From assembly GCA_009783355.1 (NCBI GenBank), contig WRHH01000001.1, forward strand, positions 1 through 64,000: 64,000 nucleotides of DNA, written 5' to 3'. Below are positions 36,203-44,378 of the stretch, piece after piece. The position numbers were made by a program, and so were the translations under genes. The DNA is from Synergistaceae bacterium (GTDB lineage Bacteria > Synergistota > Synergistia > Synergistales > Aminobacteriaceae). The notes under the pieces are model-generated. The model did not search any database and had not been told where the DNA came from. It saw nothing but the letters and a program-made list of their open reading frames with translations. Positions within the stretch are counted from its first letter, which is position 1; every line of letters starts with the position of its first letter.

Positions 36203-37078
36203 TCATTTCCTCCTGAAAACTCCAATGATTTCCCGACCTAAACCCATTTCTCCAATAACTCTATATAGCTCAATAGTCTTTTTTGGAGAAATACTGTGGA
36301 GAATATTCTCCTGTGCTACTCGTGCTAAATGACAAGATTTTCCAACTGACGGATTTTCGAGATAATTTGTGTTTGGGTTCAGAATATAGAATTCGGTCAA
36401 GTAATTTCCTAGAATATCGACATTATTAAACCCTGTAGCATCACAAATATTTATTAACCCTTCTTTATTAAAATATGAAATATGGTCTAACGCTACGACC
36501 CAATGCGGTTTTGTTATAACTCTGTTTTCGATAAAGTACTTGTGCAATACTGAAAAATCATTTGGAACTTTGATAATTACAATGCCATTCATTGATGTCA
36601 ATTTATAAATCTGCTCAAGCAATCTTTTTGGGTTTTTCACGTGCTCAAGAATGTTATCCATGTTAACTACGTCAAAGAGTTTGCCTTCAGCAATCAAATT
36701 GTTGATACTATCATATAGATCACCAATCAAAACATCATCCATAACATCAATGTTATGGTTTTTTATTCCAGCGCTGCTGTAATCAAGCCCCAATACAGCG
36801 AAACCCTTCTCTTTGAAAAAAGCGACAGCGAAACCCTCTCCGCATCCAACATCAAGAAATGAGTGCTTTTCGGAGGGGGAATGCTCATTTATAAGTAGCA
36901 GTTTTTGTTCAAGCTTAGCATTGAAAAACTTCAGCTCTTGATCAGAATAATGAACTGTATACCTCTCGGAATCATTTTGATAATATTTATCTCTGTAATA
37001 AGCTTCGCGTTCTTCGTCTGAAGGTAGTTTTTTTAATGTATAAAAACCATATTCATTTAGCAGAACATCGTCATACAA
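36203..37078 (-). CDS. Class I SAM-dependent methyltransferase
   Basis: A 291-residue methyltransferase (Methyltransf_23-like). SAM-binding motif I is FLDVGCGEGFAVAFFKEKG, followed by the acidic LGLDYSS, and motif IV-like VNMDNILEHVKNPKRLLEQI. The N-terminus GFYTLKKLPSDEEREAYYRDKYYQND resembles sugar O-methyltransferases of polysaccharide clusters. The start is a TTG at 37078 with GGAG about 9 bases upstream, just after the stop of the TylF-like gene. Confidence 0.85.
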   Translation of the reverse strand: MYDDVLLNEYGFYTLKKLPSDEEREAYYRDKYYQNDSERYTVHYSDQELKFFNAKLEQKLLLINEHSPSEKHSFLDVGCGEGFAVAFFKEKGFAVLGLDYSSAGIKNHNIDVMDDVLIGDLYDSINNLIAEGKLFDVVNMDNILEHVKNPKRLLEQIYKLTSMNGIVIIKVPNDFSVLHKYFIENRVITKPHWVVALDHISYFNKEGLINICDATGFNNVDILGNYLTEFYILNPNTNYLENPSVGKSCHLARVAQENILHSISPKKTIELYRVIGEMGLGREIIGVFRRK

Positions 37079-37084
37079 AACTCA

Positions 37085-37861
37085 TCACTCCACAACAACA
37101 TAAGATGTTAAAGAATTATACGGTACGCGCTTAATCGCGTATTTACCTAATCCGAGGACTTCTTTAAGCGCTATTGTCTCGCCCGGAAACTCTTTACAGT
37201 TTAGCTCGTCAAAGGCTATAACGCTGCCTTTTGTAACATGTTCGTTAATAATTCTCAGGCATTCGAATGTCGGTTTATAAATGTCAAAGTCAAAATATGC
37301 CAGCGCAACTATCGTGTGCGGATTGTCCTCGAAATACTTTTTTACAGTAACGGTTGCATCTCCTTTAATCAATTCATATTTCTTAATGTGTGAAATTGGG
37401 CTTTCAGATTCATGATAATCAAGAATCATCTGTAAAACGTTTTCATACCCGTTTGATACGCTGTAAGCCCCCTCCTGCATGATCACGCCGTCTCCGTCTT
37501 TTTTATCCAGCGAAGTAAAACCCTCAAATGTATCAAACCCGATAATTTTCCTATTGTAGTTAAAGGGCTCGTAAATGCCACGGAAATTTCCAAACAGCGC
37601 CATATTTTGCCCCCAACGTACTCCAAATTCCATAACAACGCCATGTACGTTGATAATTTTCGAATACAACTCGTGCATATATAAAATTCGCGACAGGCTT
37701 TGACGGCTTATAAATAAACCCAAATTGTTCAATCGTTCAGTCTCAGTGATATCGCCTCCTGTGGAAAATAATTTCATAAAGCTCTCTCTTGCAGTTATTT
37801 CCTTCGATGTTGCATTTGACGAAACAATACAGTTTTCTTTGGTATGGCGTTTCTCTCTCAT
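37085..37861 (-). CDS. TylF/MycF-like O-methyltransferase
   Basis: A 258-residue SAM methyltransferase resembling TylF/macrocin O-methyltransferases. Motifs: GVVMEFGVRWGQNMALF (SAM site), IIGFDTFEGFTSLDKKDGD, and ALAYFDFDIYKPTFECLRII with metal-binding Asp, then VIAFDELNCKEFPGE. TylF family enzymes methylate sugar hydroxyls with Mg2+. Similar proteins are often mislabelled crotonobetainyl-CoA:carnitine CoA-transferase. GAGG precedes the ATG. Third from last in the FkbH operon. Confidence 0.82.
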   Translation of the reverse strand: MREKRHTKENCIVSSNATSKEITARESFMKLFSTGGDITETERLNNLGLFISRQSLSRILYMHELYSKIINVHGVVMEFGVRWGQNMALFGNFRGIYEPFNYNRKIIGFDTFEGFTSLDKKDGDGVIMQEGAYSVSNGYENVLQMILDYHESESPISHIKKYELIKGDATVTVKKYFEDNPHTIVALAYFDFDIYKPTFECLRIINEHVTKGSVIAFDELNCKEFPGETIALKEVLGLGKYAIKRVPYNSLTSYVVVE

Positions 37862-37867
37862 TATATA

Positions 37868-38269
37868 TTACCTCATTTCCACAAGTTCAATTATCCCTAT
37901 GTGACTGTTCATTAAGAATGCCACATTCGGGCAACCCGGTATTGCCGGAGCAGGTTTTGGCGGTTGAATTAAAACATATCCCCTGTTAATATTTGTCATT
38001 GTTTCTATTTCGCGCTGCAAATCATCCGTTTCATAGCAAATATGATATGGGGAGTTTCGATATTTTTTGCGCAATCCATAAACGGGCGACGTTTCGCCGA
38101 CTGGCTGAATCAGCTCCACGGCTTGTTCGGCGTTGTATAAAAAAAGAATATAAACCTCCCGCGAAGTATCTTCCACAGTTTCTCCTCTTCTCGAAAAACC
38201 AAGCCTTTCAAATTCTCTCGCGGCATTTTCAATGTTGTCTACCAAATAGCCAATGTGATGAATTTTCAC
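37868..38269 (-). CDS. VOC-family protein
   Basis: A 133-residue protein with a vicinal-oxygen-chelate fold similar to methylmalonyl-CoA epimerase and glyoxalase. Metal-ligand positions include His4/His5 (IHHIGYLVDN), a Glu in AVELIQPVG, His in YHICYETDDL, and a C-terminal GIIELVE. The start is GTG and overlaps the ACP stop by one base (TAGTG), so the two are coupled. Next to an ACP it may act on an ACP-bound acyl group, for example by epimerising or isomerising it (inference). Confidence 0.82.
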   Translation of the reverse strand: MKIHHIGYLVDNIENAAREFERLGFSRRGETVEDTSREVYILFLYNAEQAVELIQPVGETSPVYGLRKKYRNSPYHICYETDDLQREIETMTNINRGYVLIQPPKPAPAIPGCPNVAFLMNSHIGIIELVEMR

Positions 38270-38502
38270 TAATTCAGCTTCCTTTCAATCGTTTCAACTA
38301 TGTCTCCGACATTTTTCAGGTTCTTAATATCGCTCAAGTCAAATTTTATTCCAAATTCTGATTCGCACGTTGCAATGATATTAACTTGCGCAAAACTGTC
38401 CCAGCCTTCAATATCGTTTGACGATGTTTCTCTTGCTATAACGATATCCTCATCGTCAAAAATATCGCGGAATACCTCCTGAAGCTTGTTCAAAATATCC
38501 AT
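38269..38502 (-). CDS. Acyl carrier protein (copy 1)
   Basis: A 77-residue acidic ACP. The phosphopantetheine attachment Ser is in EGWDSFAQVNI (residue 36). It overlaps the FkbH-like gene by 13 bases and the VOC gene by one, so all three are translated together. FkbH proteins load a glyceryl or other small acyl group onto such carriers. It is strikingly similar along its whole length to the ACP at 40988-41221 on the opposite strand. Confidence 0.93.
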   Translation of the reverse strand: MDILNKLQEVFRDIFDDEDIVIARETSSNDIEGWDSFAQVNIIATCESEFGIKFDLSDIKNLKNVGDIVETIERKLN

Positions 38503-40202
38503 TGACCGACATCCTTTTCAGTTTCAATATATTCGTTCTTGCAACGGTATTCGGCAGACATATCAAATTCCCATATTTCATTTGAAATTCTTAGAAAGCC
38601 CAAATCATCCATCAAGTTTGCTACATACCCGTTCTTTTCTGTTGTAAAGTAATATCCGACGAGCTTTTTTATATTTTTGCGCATACAAATCATAACAAGG
38701 TGGTCAAATATCGCAAACTCGAGTTCGCGCTTGAATACTCTGCAGCTCATTACCCACAAGCGAATGTGTAAGTCATTTTCGACAAGCTCGCCAATCAAGG
38801 CGGATACGATACCGTTACTGCCGAACTTGTCATCAAGCGTAGCGTAAAGTGTAATGTAATTTGCATCCTCCGTTATTTTTTCAATTTCGCTGAGACTATA
38901 CCGCTTCGTCGTCAGATTAAACTGGTTTGTCTTGTTGATAAGCTGGGTGATCCTGTCCAAATGCTCTGAAACAAAGGGACGTATTTCGCTCTTCATCTGC
39001 AACGAGTTCAGATATTCTCCGTAATCGACAAAAGTATTTTTCGCTTCATTTCGCTTGGCGTCGGCAGCGTAGTACTCGTTCCGTTTCATATCGTCGCCGG
39101 TATTGCCTGCTGCATAAAAATAACCGGCGCCCTCAATATGCCTTATAAAATCAACAACGTTATTGACTTCAGGAACTTTAACCTCTGGTAAGGCGCGCCT
39201 TACAAGCTCGCGTTCCGCAGGGTTATCGTCAATGAAAACCATGCTCTCCGGCAAAATATTCAGCTGCCCCGCAATTTTCGCTATATTACCCGCTTTGCTA
39301 TCCCAATTTGCGCAGAAAACCGTTATATCATCAAGCCGCAGAACCATGTTTGGATTATTGAAGGCTTCTTTTGCGAGATGCGCGTCATTTTTCGAACATA
39401 CCGCAAGGACAATGCCCTTGTCGTGCAACGCCTTGACATATTTCTGAAAAGCCATATAAGCCTCTCCAACAGCGGACTCCATGCCAAGTTCAATCCCCAT
39501 TGCGCCAACTTCGCCGACAACTCCGCCCCATAGCGTATTGTCAAGGTCAAGCACAAGGCATTTTTGATTTTTACCGTATATGGATTTTATTATTTTAGCG
39601 GTGTTGCTGCAGAGCGCCGGTATCGCGTTTACGCTCTGCGCGTATTTATACAGAAAGTAATCCTGTTCGTCGAACCATCTACCAAGCCCAAATTGGGCTG
39701 ACAAGTATTGAATATCGTTGACATAAAAATCTTTGTTTTCACTGGCGTATTCGTAAATTTTCATGTTTAAACAATTTATTTCCCGGTTGTCGGACTCGCA
39801 GCCAAAAGGAGACAATTCAAAATTGTTTTGAATAACGGTGCATGAGTAAACTTCTTTGATTTTTGCCCATACAGTTTGTAGTTTATCAAAAACTGAATCA
39901 TCTGAAAGGTTTCGCGCAGAAGTATGAATATGAATGATATCCGGCTTGAATTCGGCAAGATCTCGATTTTCAAACATGATATCCTCGTAAAAGCGGCAAT
40001 ATTGCCCTATGTAAAATTGCGGTTTGATCCCATAATTCAAAAGAAAAAGCTCAAGCACATCTTTGATATCGCCTATTGTAGAACCGCTCAAAACGGCAAC
40101 GCGCTTTTCCAGTAAATCGTTTTGCCCAATAAGCTGCCTTTTAAGAGCCTTCTTTCTTTTGAGGATTACACCATTATCGAAAGGATAGTTTATGATGCTC
40201 AT
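38490..40202 (-). CDS. FkbH-like HAD-IIIC protein
   Basis: A 570-residue protein: an N-terminal SGNH-like domain (about 30-190), a HAD-superfamily IIIC domain with nucleophile Asp in CLVLDLDNTLWGGVVGEVG and later MVFIDDNPAERELVRRALP, and a C-terminal GNAT-like domain (TNQFNLTTKRYS, then RVFKRELEFAIFDHL). FkbH enzymes convert 1,3-bisphosphoglycerate into glyceryl-S-ACP in polyketide pathways; related genes occur in surface-glycan and flagellin-modification clusters. It is the first gene of the operon with its ACP partner directly downstream. AAGGAG precedes the ATG. Confidence 0.9.
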   Translation of the reverse strand: MSIINYPFDNGVILKRKKALKRQLIGQNDLLEKRVAVLSGSTIGDIKDVLELFLLNYGIKPQFYIGQYCRFYEDIMFENRDLAEFKPDIIHIHTSARNLSDDSVFDKLQTVWAKIKEVYSCTVIQNNFELSPFGCESDNREINCLNMKIYEYASENKDFYVNDIQYLSAQFGLGRWFDEQDYFLYKYAQSVNAIPALCSNTAKIIKSIYGKNQKCLVLDLDNTLWGGVVGEVGAMGIELGMESAVGEAYMAFQKYVKALHDKGIVLAVCSKNDAHLAKEAFNNPNMVLRLDDITVFCANWDSKAGNIAKIAGQLNILPESMVFIDDNPAERELVRRALPEVKVPEVNNVVDFIRHIEGAGYFYAAGNTGDDMKRNEYYAADAKRNEAKNTFVDYGEYLNSLQMKSEIRPFVSEHLDRITQLINKTNQFNLTTKRYSLSEIEKITEDANYITLYATLDDKFGSNGIVSALIGELVENDLHIRLWVMSCRVFKRELEFAIFDHLVMICMRKNIKKLVGYYFTTEKNGYVANLMDDLGFLRISNEIWEFDMSAEYRCKNEYIETEKDVGQWIF

Positions 40203-40254
40203 GTAAACTCCTTAATTGAGATATTCATGATTTAAAAATCAAATATTTAAGTAT

Positions 40255-40595
40255 TCTAATTATTTATCTTTATCGGTCATCAAATTCTAAACCATAAGGG
40301 TTAAAATTCAAAATTGTTTTAATGACAGGGGAAAATAATATTTCTGAAATATTTCTAATTTAATGGACAAGCTCCAAATCTATCCCATAGATACTTGAAA
40401 GTAATGTCTGGAACGAGTTCTCTTATCCCGTCCCAATCTCTCGTGTCCAATAGCGCGCGCACAGTTGAAGCGCTTATTACAGCATCGTTTTCAGTTTTCA
40501 ATATTTATTTTATCGGTTATTTAATCCTAAACTATGAGGATAAAATTCATAATTATTTGTAATGACAGTTGATGAGTAAGTTTCTAAATATTTTA
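40255..40595. repeat. Imperfect ~95-bp direct repeat around a gene fragment
   Basis: 40255-40352 and 40498-40595 are diverged direct copies, sharing TATCGGT, TCTAAACC/CCTAAACT, AAAATTCA, AATGACAG and TTTCTAA in the same order. The CitC-like fragment (40355-40499) lies exactly between. The gap 40203-40987 contains no intact gene: only these repeats, the CitC-like fragment and the engB fragment. Promoters of both divergent operons must be in it, but I could not pick convincing boxes. Confidence 0.65.
40355..40499 (-). pseudogene. C-terminal fragment of a CitC-like nucleotidylyltransferase
   Basis: The minus strand reads KTENDAVISASTVRALLDT, then RDWDGIRELVPDITFKYL and WDRFGACPLN with TAG at 40355. 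The pattern ISAS-x-VR-x-LL...D...I..LVP.TT..YL matches the C-terminus of [citrate lyase] ligase-type adenylyl/cytidylyltransferases. The rest of the gene is gone. Such enzymes occur in surface-carbohydrate clusters, so the cluster has probably lost a gene. Confidence 0.6.
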
Positions 40596-40630
40596 CCTAT
40601 ATAATAGATTGTAATAAGAGTCATTTATGG

Positions 40631-40878
40631 CTTGCGAACATACTCTAGTCACTTCATCTCTTATAAAGACGCGCAGTATAAATTTTTGCAAAATTGAGCC
40701 GAAAAGAAAACAGGAAGAAACGCGTACAATAATGTAAAAATTCCGTATCGTTAATCTTCACTGGTACGGATATGTAGCGCACAAAAAAAAGGAGCGCATA
40801 ACTGGTCAAAGCTTATAGTTTCATACATACAGAGTCGGTCAAGCCTTCTTATTTAGTAACTTGTTGATATGCTGTTCG
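40631..40878 (+). pseudogene. Decayed fragment of engB
   Basis: About 215-245 bases align with engB at roughly 29730-29965. Shared words include AAGACGCGCAG, CGAAAAGAAAACAGGAAG, TACAATAAT, AATTCCGTATCGT, GGTACGGATATG and ACTGGTCAAAGCT, in order. Stops and substitutions are spread through it. This is the middle of the GTPase domain (G2-G3 region). It has no start and is not expressed as protein. Confidence 0.88.
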
Positions 40879-40987
40879 TAACGAAGAACAGTTAGCGCTC
40901 TTGCACATTTAAATTAAGTTTTTCAGCGCTACTATATAAAAAAACGCAAAGTAAAGCTACTAATAATATTACAGGAGGATGGAAATG

Positions 40988-41221
40988 ATGAGTATTTTGA
41001 ACAGGCTTCAGCCAATATTCCGCGATATATTTGACGACGAAACCCTTATCTTGAAAAGGGAAACATCGGCAGTTGATATAGAGGACTGGGACAGTCTCGC
41101 TCAAGTTAACATAGTCGTGGCCTGCGAATCGGAATTTGGCGTGAAATTTAGTTTAAGTGATTTCTCAAGCATTAAAAACGTGGGAGATTTTGTGGATTTA
41201 ATTGAAAAGAAGATAAATTAA
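40988..41221 (+). CDS. Acyl carrier protein (copy 2)
   Basis: A 77-residue ACP with the attachment Ser in EDWDSLAQVNI. Its sequence is close to copy 1 (both contain FRDIFDDE, RETS, WDS.AQVNI, CESEFG.KF, LSD...KNVGD). The start is placed at ATG 40988 (or 40985) because AGGAGG ends at 40979 and overlaps the first in-frame ATG at 40979. It opens a plus-strand operon with the DUF2920-like hydrolase and a methyltransferase. Confidence 0.92.
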   Translation: MSILNRLQPIFRDIFDDETLILKRETSAVDIEDWDSLAQVNIVVACESEFGVKFSLSDFSSIKNVGDFVDLIEKKIN

Positions 41222-41247
41222 GCCAATTCATTACAACATGGGATAGG

Positions 41248-42540
41248 ATGAGGTTAATGAATACGGAATACAATAGCGGTAATCTTCCACAATCGGAAAA
41301 TTCGTCATTGCAACCTTCAGCAACAGTTGGCGAATCGGACGAGAAAGTATACTCCATACCCGGGCATACGTTGGAATTTGAAGAGGATTTCGAAAGAAAT
41401 ATTGATATTTTCATTAAGGAGCCGTCAAATGGCGTGAATGAGAATACGGGCTATTTTCTTATACTGCATCCCGGTACGGCTAGCGCTGATTCATGGTACT
41501 ACCAAAGGCTTCGCGAGGAATGGAGCGACAGATATAATGTCGTAGCGATAGGTGTGAATTATCTCGGCACAATTAACAGAACATTCTATTACACAGCAAG
41601 GCCAAAATGGACAAAAGAGTGTTTAGATACTTTGTATTCGCTGCTTTCATGGGAACAGCAATCAGAATTAACTGGTTCCGGTCGTTATGACGTAGATACT
41701 ATGTGTAATATGCTACCAAATTACAATGCAACAAAATTATTAAAACTACCGGAAGAAATCCAGCACAGGGAAAGAACGGATTATCGTGATTATGGCTATA
41801 TTCAGACGATGGACTGTCTATATGCGATAAAACATGCGATGAATTTGTGCGATGAAAAAAAACTAATAACAAATAAAAACAGAGTTTTCGTATATGGAAA
41901 CTGTTTTGGGGGACATCTGGCGCAAATATGCGCTAAGTTTGCCCCAAGCACATTTTGTCTGGTTGTTGATAACTCGGGTTTTGTTGAAATGACAAAACAC
42001 TTTCTGGACACGGTTCCTATCAATGGTGTCTATAAGCATAAAAGCGGATTTGCATGCACACTTGTTAGAGAACCTTACTATAGCGACGACCCAAAGAGTA
42101 AATACTTCCTTCATAGGGATATGATAGATATCCGTAACATGACAATCCCTAGACACCTCAAAGTGTTTAGCGAATACTTTAAGGGAAAAATCATTATGTT
42201 TCACGGAGAAAATGACAACACAATAAAAATAAAAAGCAGGATCAGGATGCATGAGTTATATGATTCTGCGGGAATTGATAACTACCTAAGGGTGTTTACC
42301 GAAAAGGATATCGACGGGCAAATAATTAAATCCAGCGGTCATGGGATGGATGCTGACATAAAATTGCTGTTTGAAAAATATTGCGACAAATATGTACTTG
42401 AAAATAGTGAAACTGCTGTTGTAAAAGATGTGCCTTCGGATTATGAGCGAGAATCCATCATAAAATATCCCGGATTGATATTTTATTATTTAATTGACTA
42501 TACGGACAATTTCCCGGCTATTCATTTCATTAAATTATGA
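41248..42540 (+). CDS. Alpha/beta hydrolase, DUF2920-like
   Basis: A 430-residue protein with an alpha/beta-hydrolase fold. It has GYFLILHPGTASADSWYYQR (oxyanion region), nucleophile elbow YGNCFGGHLAQ with Cys in place of the usual Ser, MFHGENDNTIK (acid) and SSGHGMD (His). The overall pattern resembles DUF2920 proteins of Campylobacter flagellin-modification regions. No signal peptide. Directly after an ACP, it may transfer or release an ACP-bound acyl chain (inference). Two nearby Met codons (41248, 41257) are possible starts. Confidence 0.72.
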   Translation: MRLMNTEYNSGNLPQSENSSLQPSATVGESDEKVYSIPGHTLEFEEDFERNIDIFIKEPSNGVNENTGYFLILHPGTASADSWYYQRLREEWSDRYNVVAIGVNYLGTINRTFYYTARPKWTKECLDTLYSLLSWEQQSELTGSGRYDVDTMCNMLPNYNATKLLKLPEEIQHRERTDYRDYGYIQTMDCLYAIKHAMNLCDEKKLITNKNRVFVYGNCFGGHLAQICAKFAPSTFCLVVDNSGFVEMTKHFLDTVPINGVYKHKSGFACTLVREPYYSDDPKSKYFLHRDMIDIRNMTIPRHLKVFSEYFKGKIIMFHGENDNTIKIKSRIRMHELYDSAGIDNYLRVFTEKDIDGQIIKSSGHGMDADIKLLFEKYCDKYVLENSETAVVKDVPSDYERESIIKYPGLIFYYLIDYTDNFPAIHFIKL

Positions 42541-42591
42541 ATATTTGCAGCGTTATTAGGTTATTTTAAAATAAGCGAGGGAAGAAATTTT

Positions 42592-43482
42592 ATGAACGAA
42601 TTTATAGAAAAAATAGTAAATAGGTTTCCATTGCAAAAAAATATTTTGGACATATATTTGAATATAGATGAGGGCGAAAAACAAAGCTTTTTATATCTTT
42701 TGAAATGCGTAAAAGAAGTATATAACATGAATGAAGATGAAATTATTGATTGCTATGGAATGTTGGTAAACGATACGCTTGAAGAAAGCAAATATTTTTA
42801 CGCACATGGTCGTTATAGATACTCAACTTTCAAAGAAGTAGACGAATACATGAAATCTAAAAAAACGCATTATATGCGTGCCTATCAAATAGGCCTGCTA
42901 ATTACGTTGTTTTTATGGCCTAATCATACTGAAATGCGCAAACATTTTGTCAATACTTTTAAAGGAAGAAAAGGTAAAAAATATCTTGAAGTTGGCGTAG
43001 GACATGGATATTATTTTAGTGAAGCAGTAGATAATTCAAATTACGAGTTTTATTTTGGCATTGACATAAACGAAGATAGTTTGAACATGACAAGCTCCAT
43101 ACTAAGAAACAAACCGGATTGCCAAACGAAATGCATTAAATTAGAGTTATTGGATTTTTTCAAACTGGATTCAAATGAAATATATGACGCAATAGTTTCC
43201 GGTGAAATTCTTGAGCATGTAGAGGAACCATGGAAATTTTTACGTAAATTTGCCGGATTGGCGAACGAAAATACTTTAATTTACGTAACTACGGCAATAA
43301 ATGCGCCCGCGATTGACCATATAAGTCTTTTTAGAAATCCAGATGATTTGCACAATTTATTTAAAGATAACGGACTGCGAATTGTTGATATGCAATTTTT
43401 TTTGTATCAAAACAAGCCTTTGGAGGCTTGTATAAGAAAAAAATTGCCTGTGACGGTTGCGATAATTGCAAAGAAAGCATAA
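42592..43482 (+). CDS. Class I SAM-dependent methyltransferase
   Basis: A 296-residue methyltransferase. The SAM motif is KYLEVGVGHGYYFSEAVD with acidic FGIDINEDSL; the post-motif VSGEILEHVEEPWKFLRKFA is typical of Methyltransf_11/23 members. The N-terminal ~100 residues form a separate helical region. GAGGGAAG precedes the ATG. Last gene of the ACP2 operon; it probably methylates the product of the cluster. Confidence 0.82.
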   Translation: MNEFIEKIVNRFPLQKNILDIYLNIDEGEKQSFLYLLKCVKEVYNMNEDEIIDCYGMLVNDTLEESKYFYAHGRYRYSTFKEVDEYMKSKKTHYMRAYQIGLLITLFLWPNHTEMRKHFVNTFKGRKGKKYLEVGVGHGYYFSEAVDNSNYEFYFGIDINEDSLNMTSSILRNKPDCQTKCIKLELLDFFKLDSNEIYDAIVSGEILEHVEEPWKFLRKFAGLANENTLIYVTTAINAPAIDHISLFRNPDDLHNLFKDNGLRIVDMQFFLYQNKPLEACIRKKLPVTVAIIAKKA

Positions 43483-43558
43483 TTAATGAAAATCTAAAAC
43501 AAGGACGAGTTCGCGAAGGTCAGGAAAACCAAGTGCCGCGAAGGCTATGTGTCAGTGT

Positions 43559-43805
43559 GATTGCCGCGCTTCGCTTGAAATGACGACGCGGCAATCGTGA
43601 GTGGTCAGAACCTGCCGCGAGAAAGACAGAAGAAAATACAAAAATTAAAAACACTGGTTACCATGAAAATAGACAAAAGACTAAAGCAAAAAATCTGGAT
43701 TGCCGCGCCGCAGAAAGACTCGGGCATGAAGTGCGGCTTCGCCGAAGCGCAAAGACGTAGTAATTGAATCGTCTTTGCGAGGGCTTTAGCCCGAAGCAAT
43801 CCAGT
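43559..43805. repeat. Dispersed repeat region with nested inverted repeats
   Basis: The gap 43483-43861 holds no gene. It has a 10-bp inverted pair GATTGCCGCG / CGCGGCAATC (43559-43568, 43587-43596) and a second nested structure from CTGGATTGC (near 43690) to GCAATCCAG (near 43803), with CGCAAAGACG / CGTCTTTGCG inside. Part of it (ACCATGAAAAT...CTGGATTGCCGCGCCGCA) resembles 14750-14830. The stems could terminate the convergent transcripts that meet here. Confidence 0.75.
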
Positions 43806-43861
43806 TTTCTTTTGGGTTCATTGTAATTTGATGCATTTTTGTATAATTCTGTAATAAATTT

Positions 43862-44242
43862 TTACGCTTTGACGTCCATTAAGCTGCCGAGTATGTCCTG
43901 AATCCTTGCGATCATCTTGAGCACCTCGTCGGGAGGGATTTGCTTTATAACCTTACCTTCGTTTTTGTCGACTATCGAAACTTGAACTATGCCGGTTTCC
44001 TCATGCGTTTCAAAACGAAGGTCGCGGCTGAACAACTCCATCAACTTATTAGCCTGCCCAATGGCGGCCTGCGTATCCTGTTTGCTCACAACCTGCTTTT
44101 CATGCTCCGCCTTAGTCTTTTTGACATCGGAATCCGCTATCTTCACTTGAGGCGAAGCCGAAAAGGTCGGGGAATAACTGTACTGCCTAGGCTGCAAGCC
44201 CTGATTCAGCGCATTCCCTTCAGACCAAATATTCAACTCCAT
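43862..44242 (-). CDS. flaG: FlaG-family protein
   Basis: A 126-residue protein whose C-terminal half is a FlaG domain: ANKLMELFSRDLRFETHEETG, VSIVDKNEGKVIKQIPPDEVLKMI. FlaG proteins affect flagellar filament length. The N-terminal half is low-complexity. It is downstream of flagellin on the same strand. TAGGAGGAAATT before the ATG is a strong ribosome site. Confidence 0.9.
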   Translation of the reverse strand: MELNIWSEGNALNQGLQPRQYSYSPTFSASPQVKIADSDVKKTKAEHEKQVVSKQDTQAAIGQANKLMELFSRDLRFETHEETGIVQVSIVDKNEGKVIKQIPPDEVLKMIARIQDILGSLMDVKA

Positions 44243-44280
44243 CTCGAATTTCCTCCTAACAGGGTTTTGGTTTCTAACTA

Positions 44281-44304
44281 GGGACGCCGTTTTTACGGCG
44301 TCCC
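44281..44304 (-). terminator. Strong hairpin between flagellin and flaG
   Basis: A 10-bp perfect stem GGGACGCCGT / ACGGCGTCCC with a 4-base loop. On the transcribed (minus) strand no T run follows, so it may be a processing or attenuating stem that lowers flaG expression relative to flagellin instead of a full terminator. Confidence 0.5.
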
Positions 44305-44322
44305 CATTTCTTTTGGGTTTTT

Positions 44323-44371
44323 CTAAGCTCTAAGTTCTAAGCTCTAAGCTCTAAGCTCTAATCCCTAGTCC
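44323..44371 (-). repeat. Heptamer array downstream of the flagellin gene
   Basis: Seven consecutive units on the plus strand: CTAAGCT, CTAAGTT, CTAAGCT three times, CTAATCC, CTAGTCC. On the flagellin coding strand this reads AGCTTAG-type units, each with a TAG. It begins 7 bases past the flagellin stop. Confidence 0.88.
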
Positions 44372-44378
44372 CTGCTTC

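Noticed and set aside
37085-37861. Crotonobetainyl-CoA:carnitine CoA-transferase
   Set aside because: This label is often attached to similar proteins, but the SAM-binding glycine motif and FDFD metal site indicate a TylF-like methyltransferase.
40979-40987. ATG at 40979 as the ACP2 start
   Set aside because: This ATG overlaps the AGGAGG ribosome site itself; starts at 40985 or 40988 have proper spacing and match ACP1.
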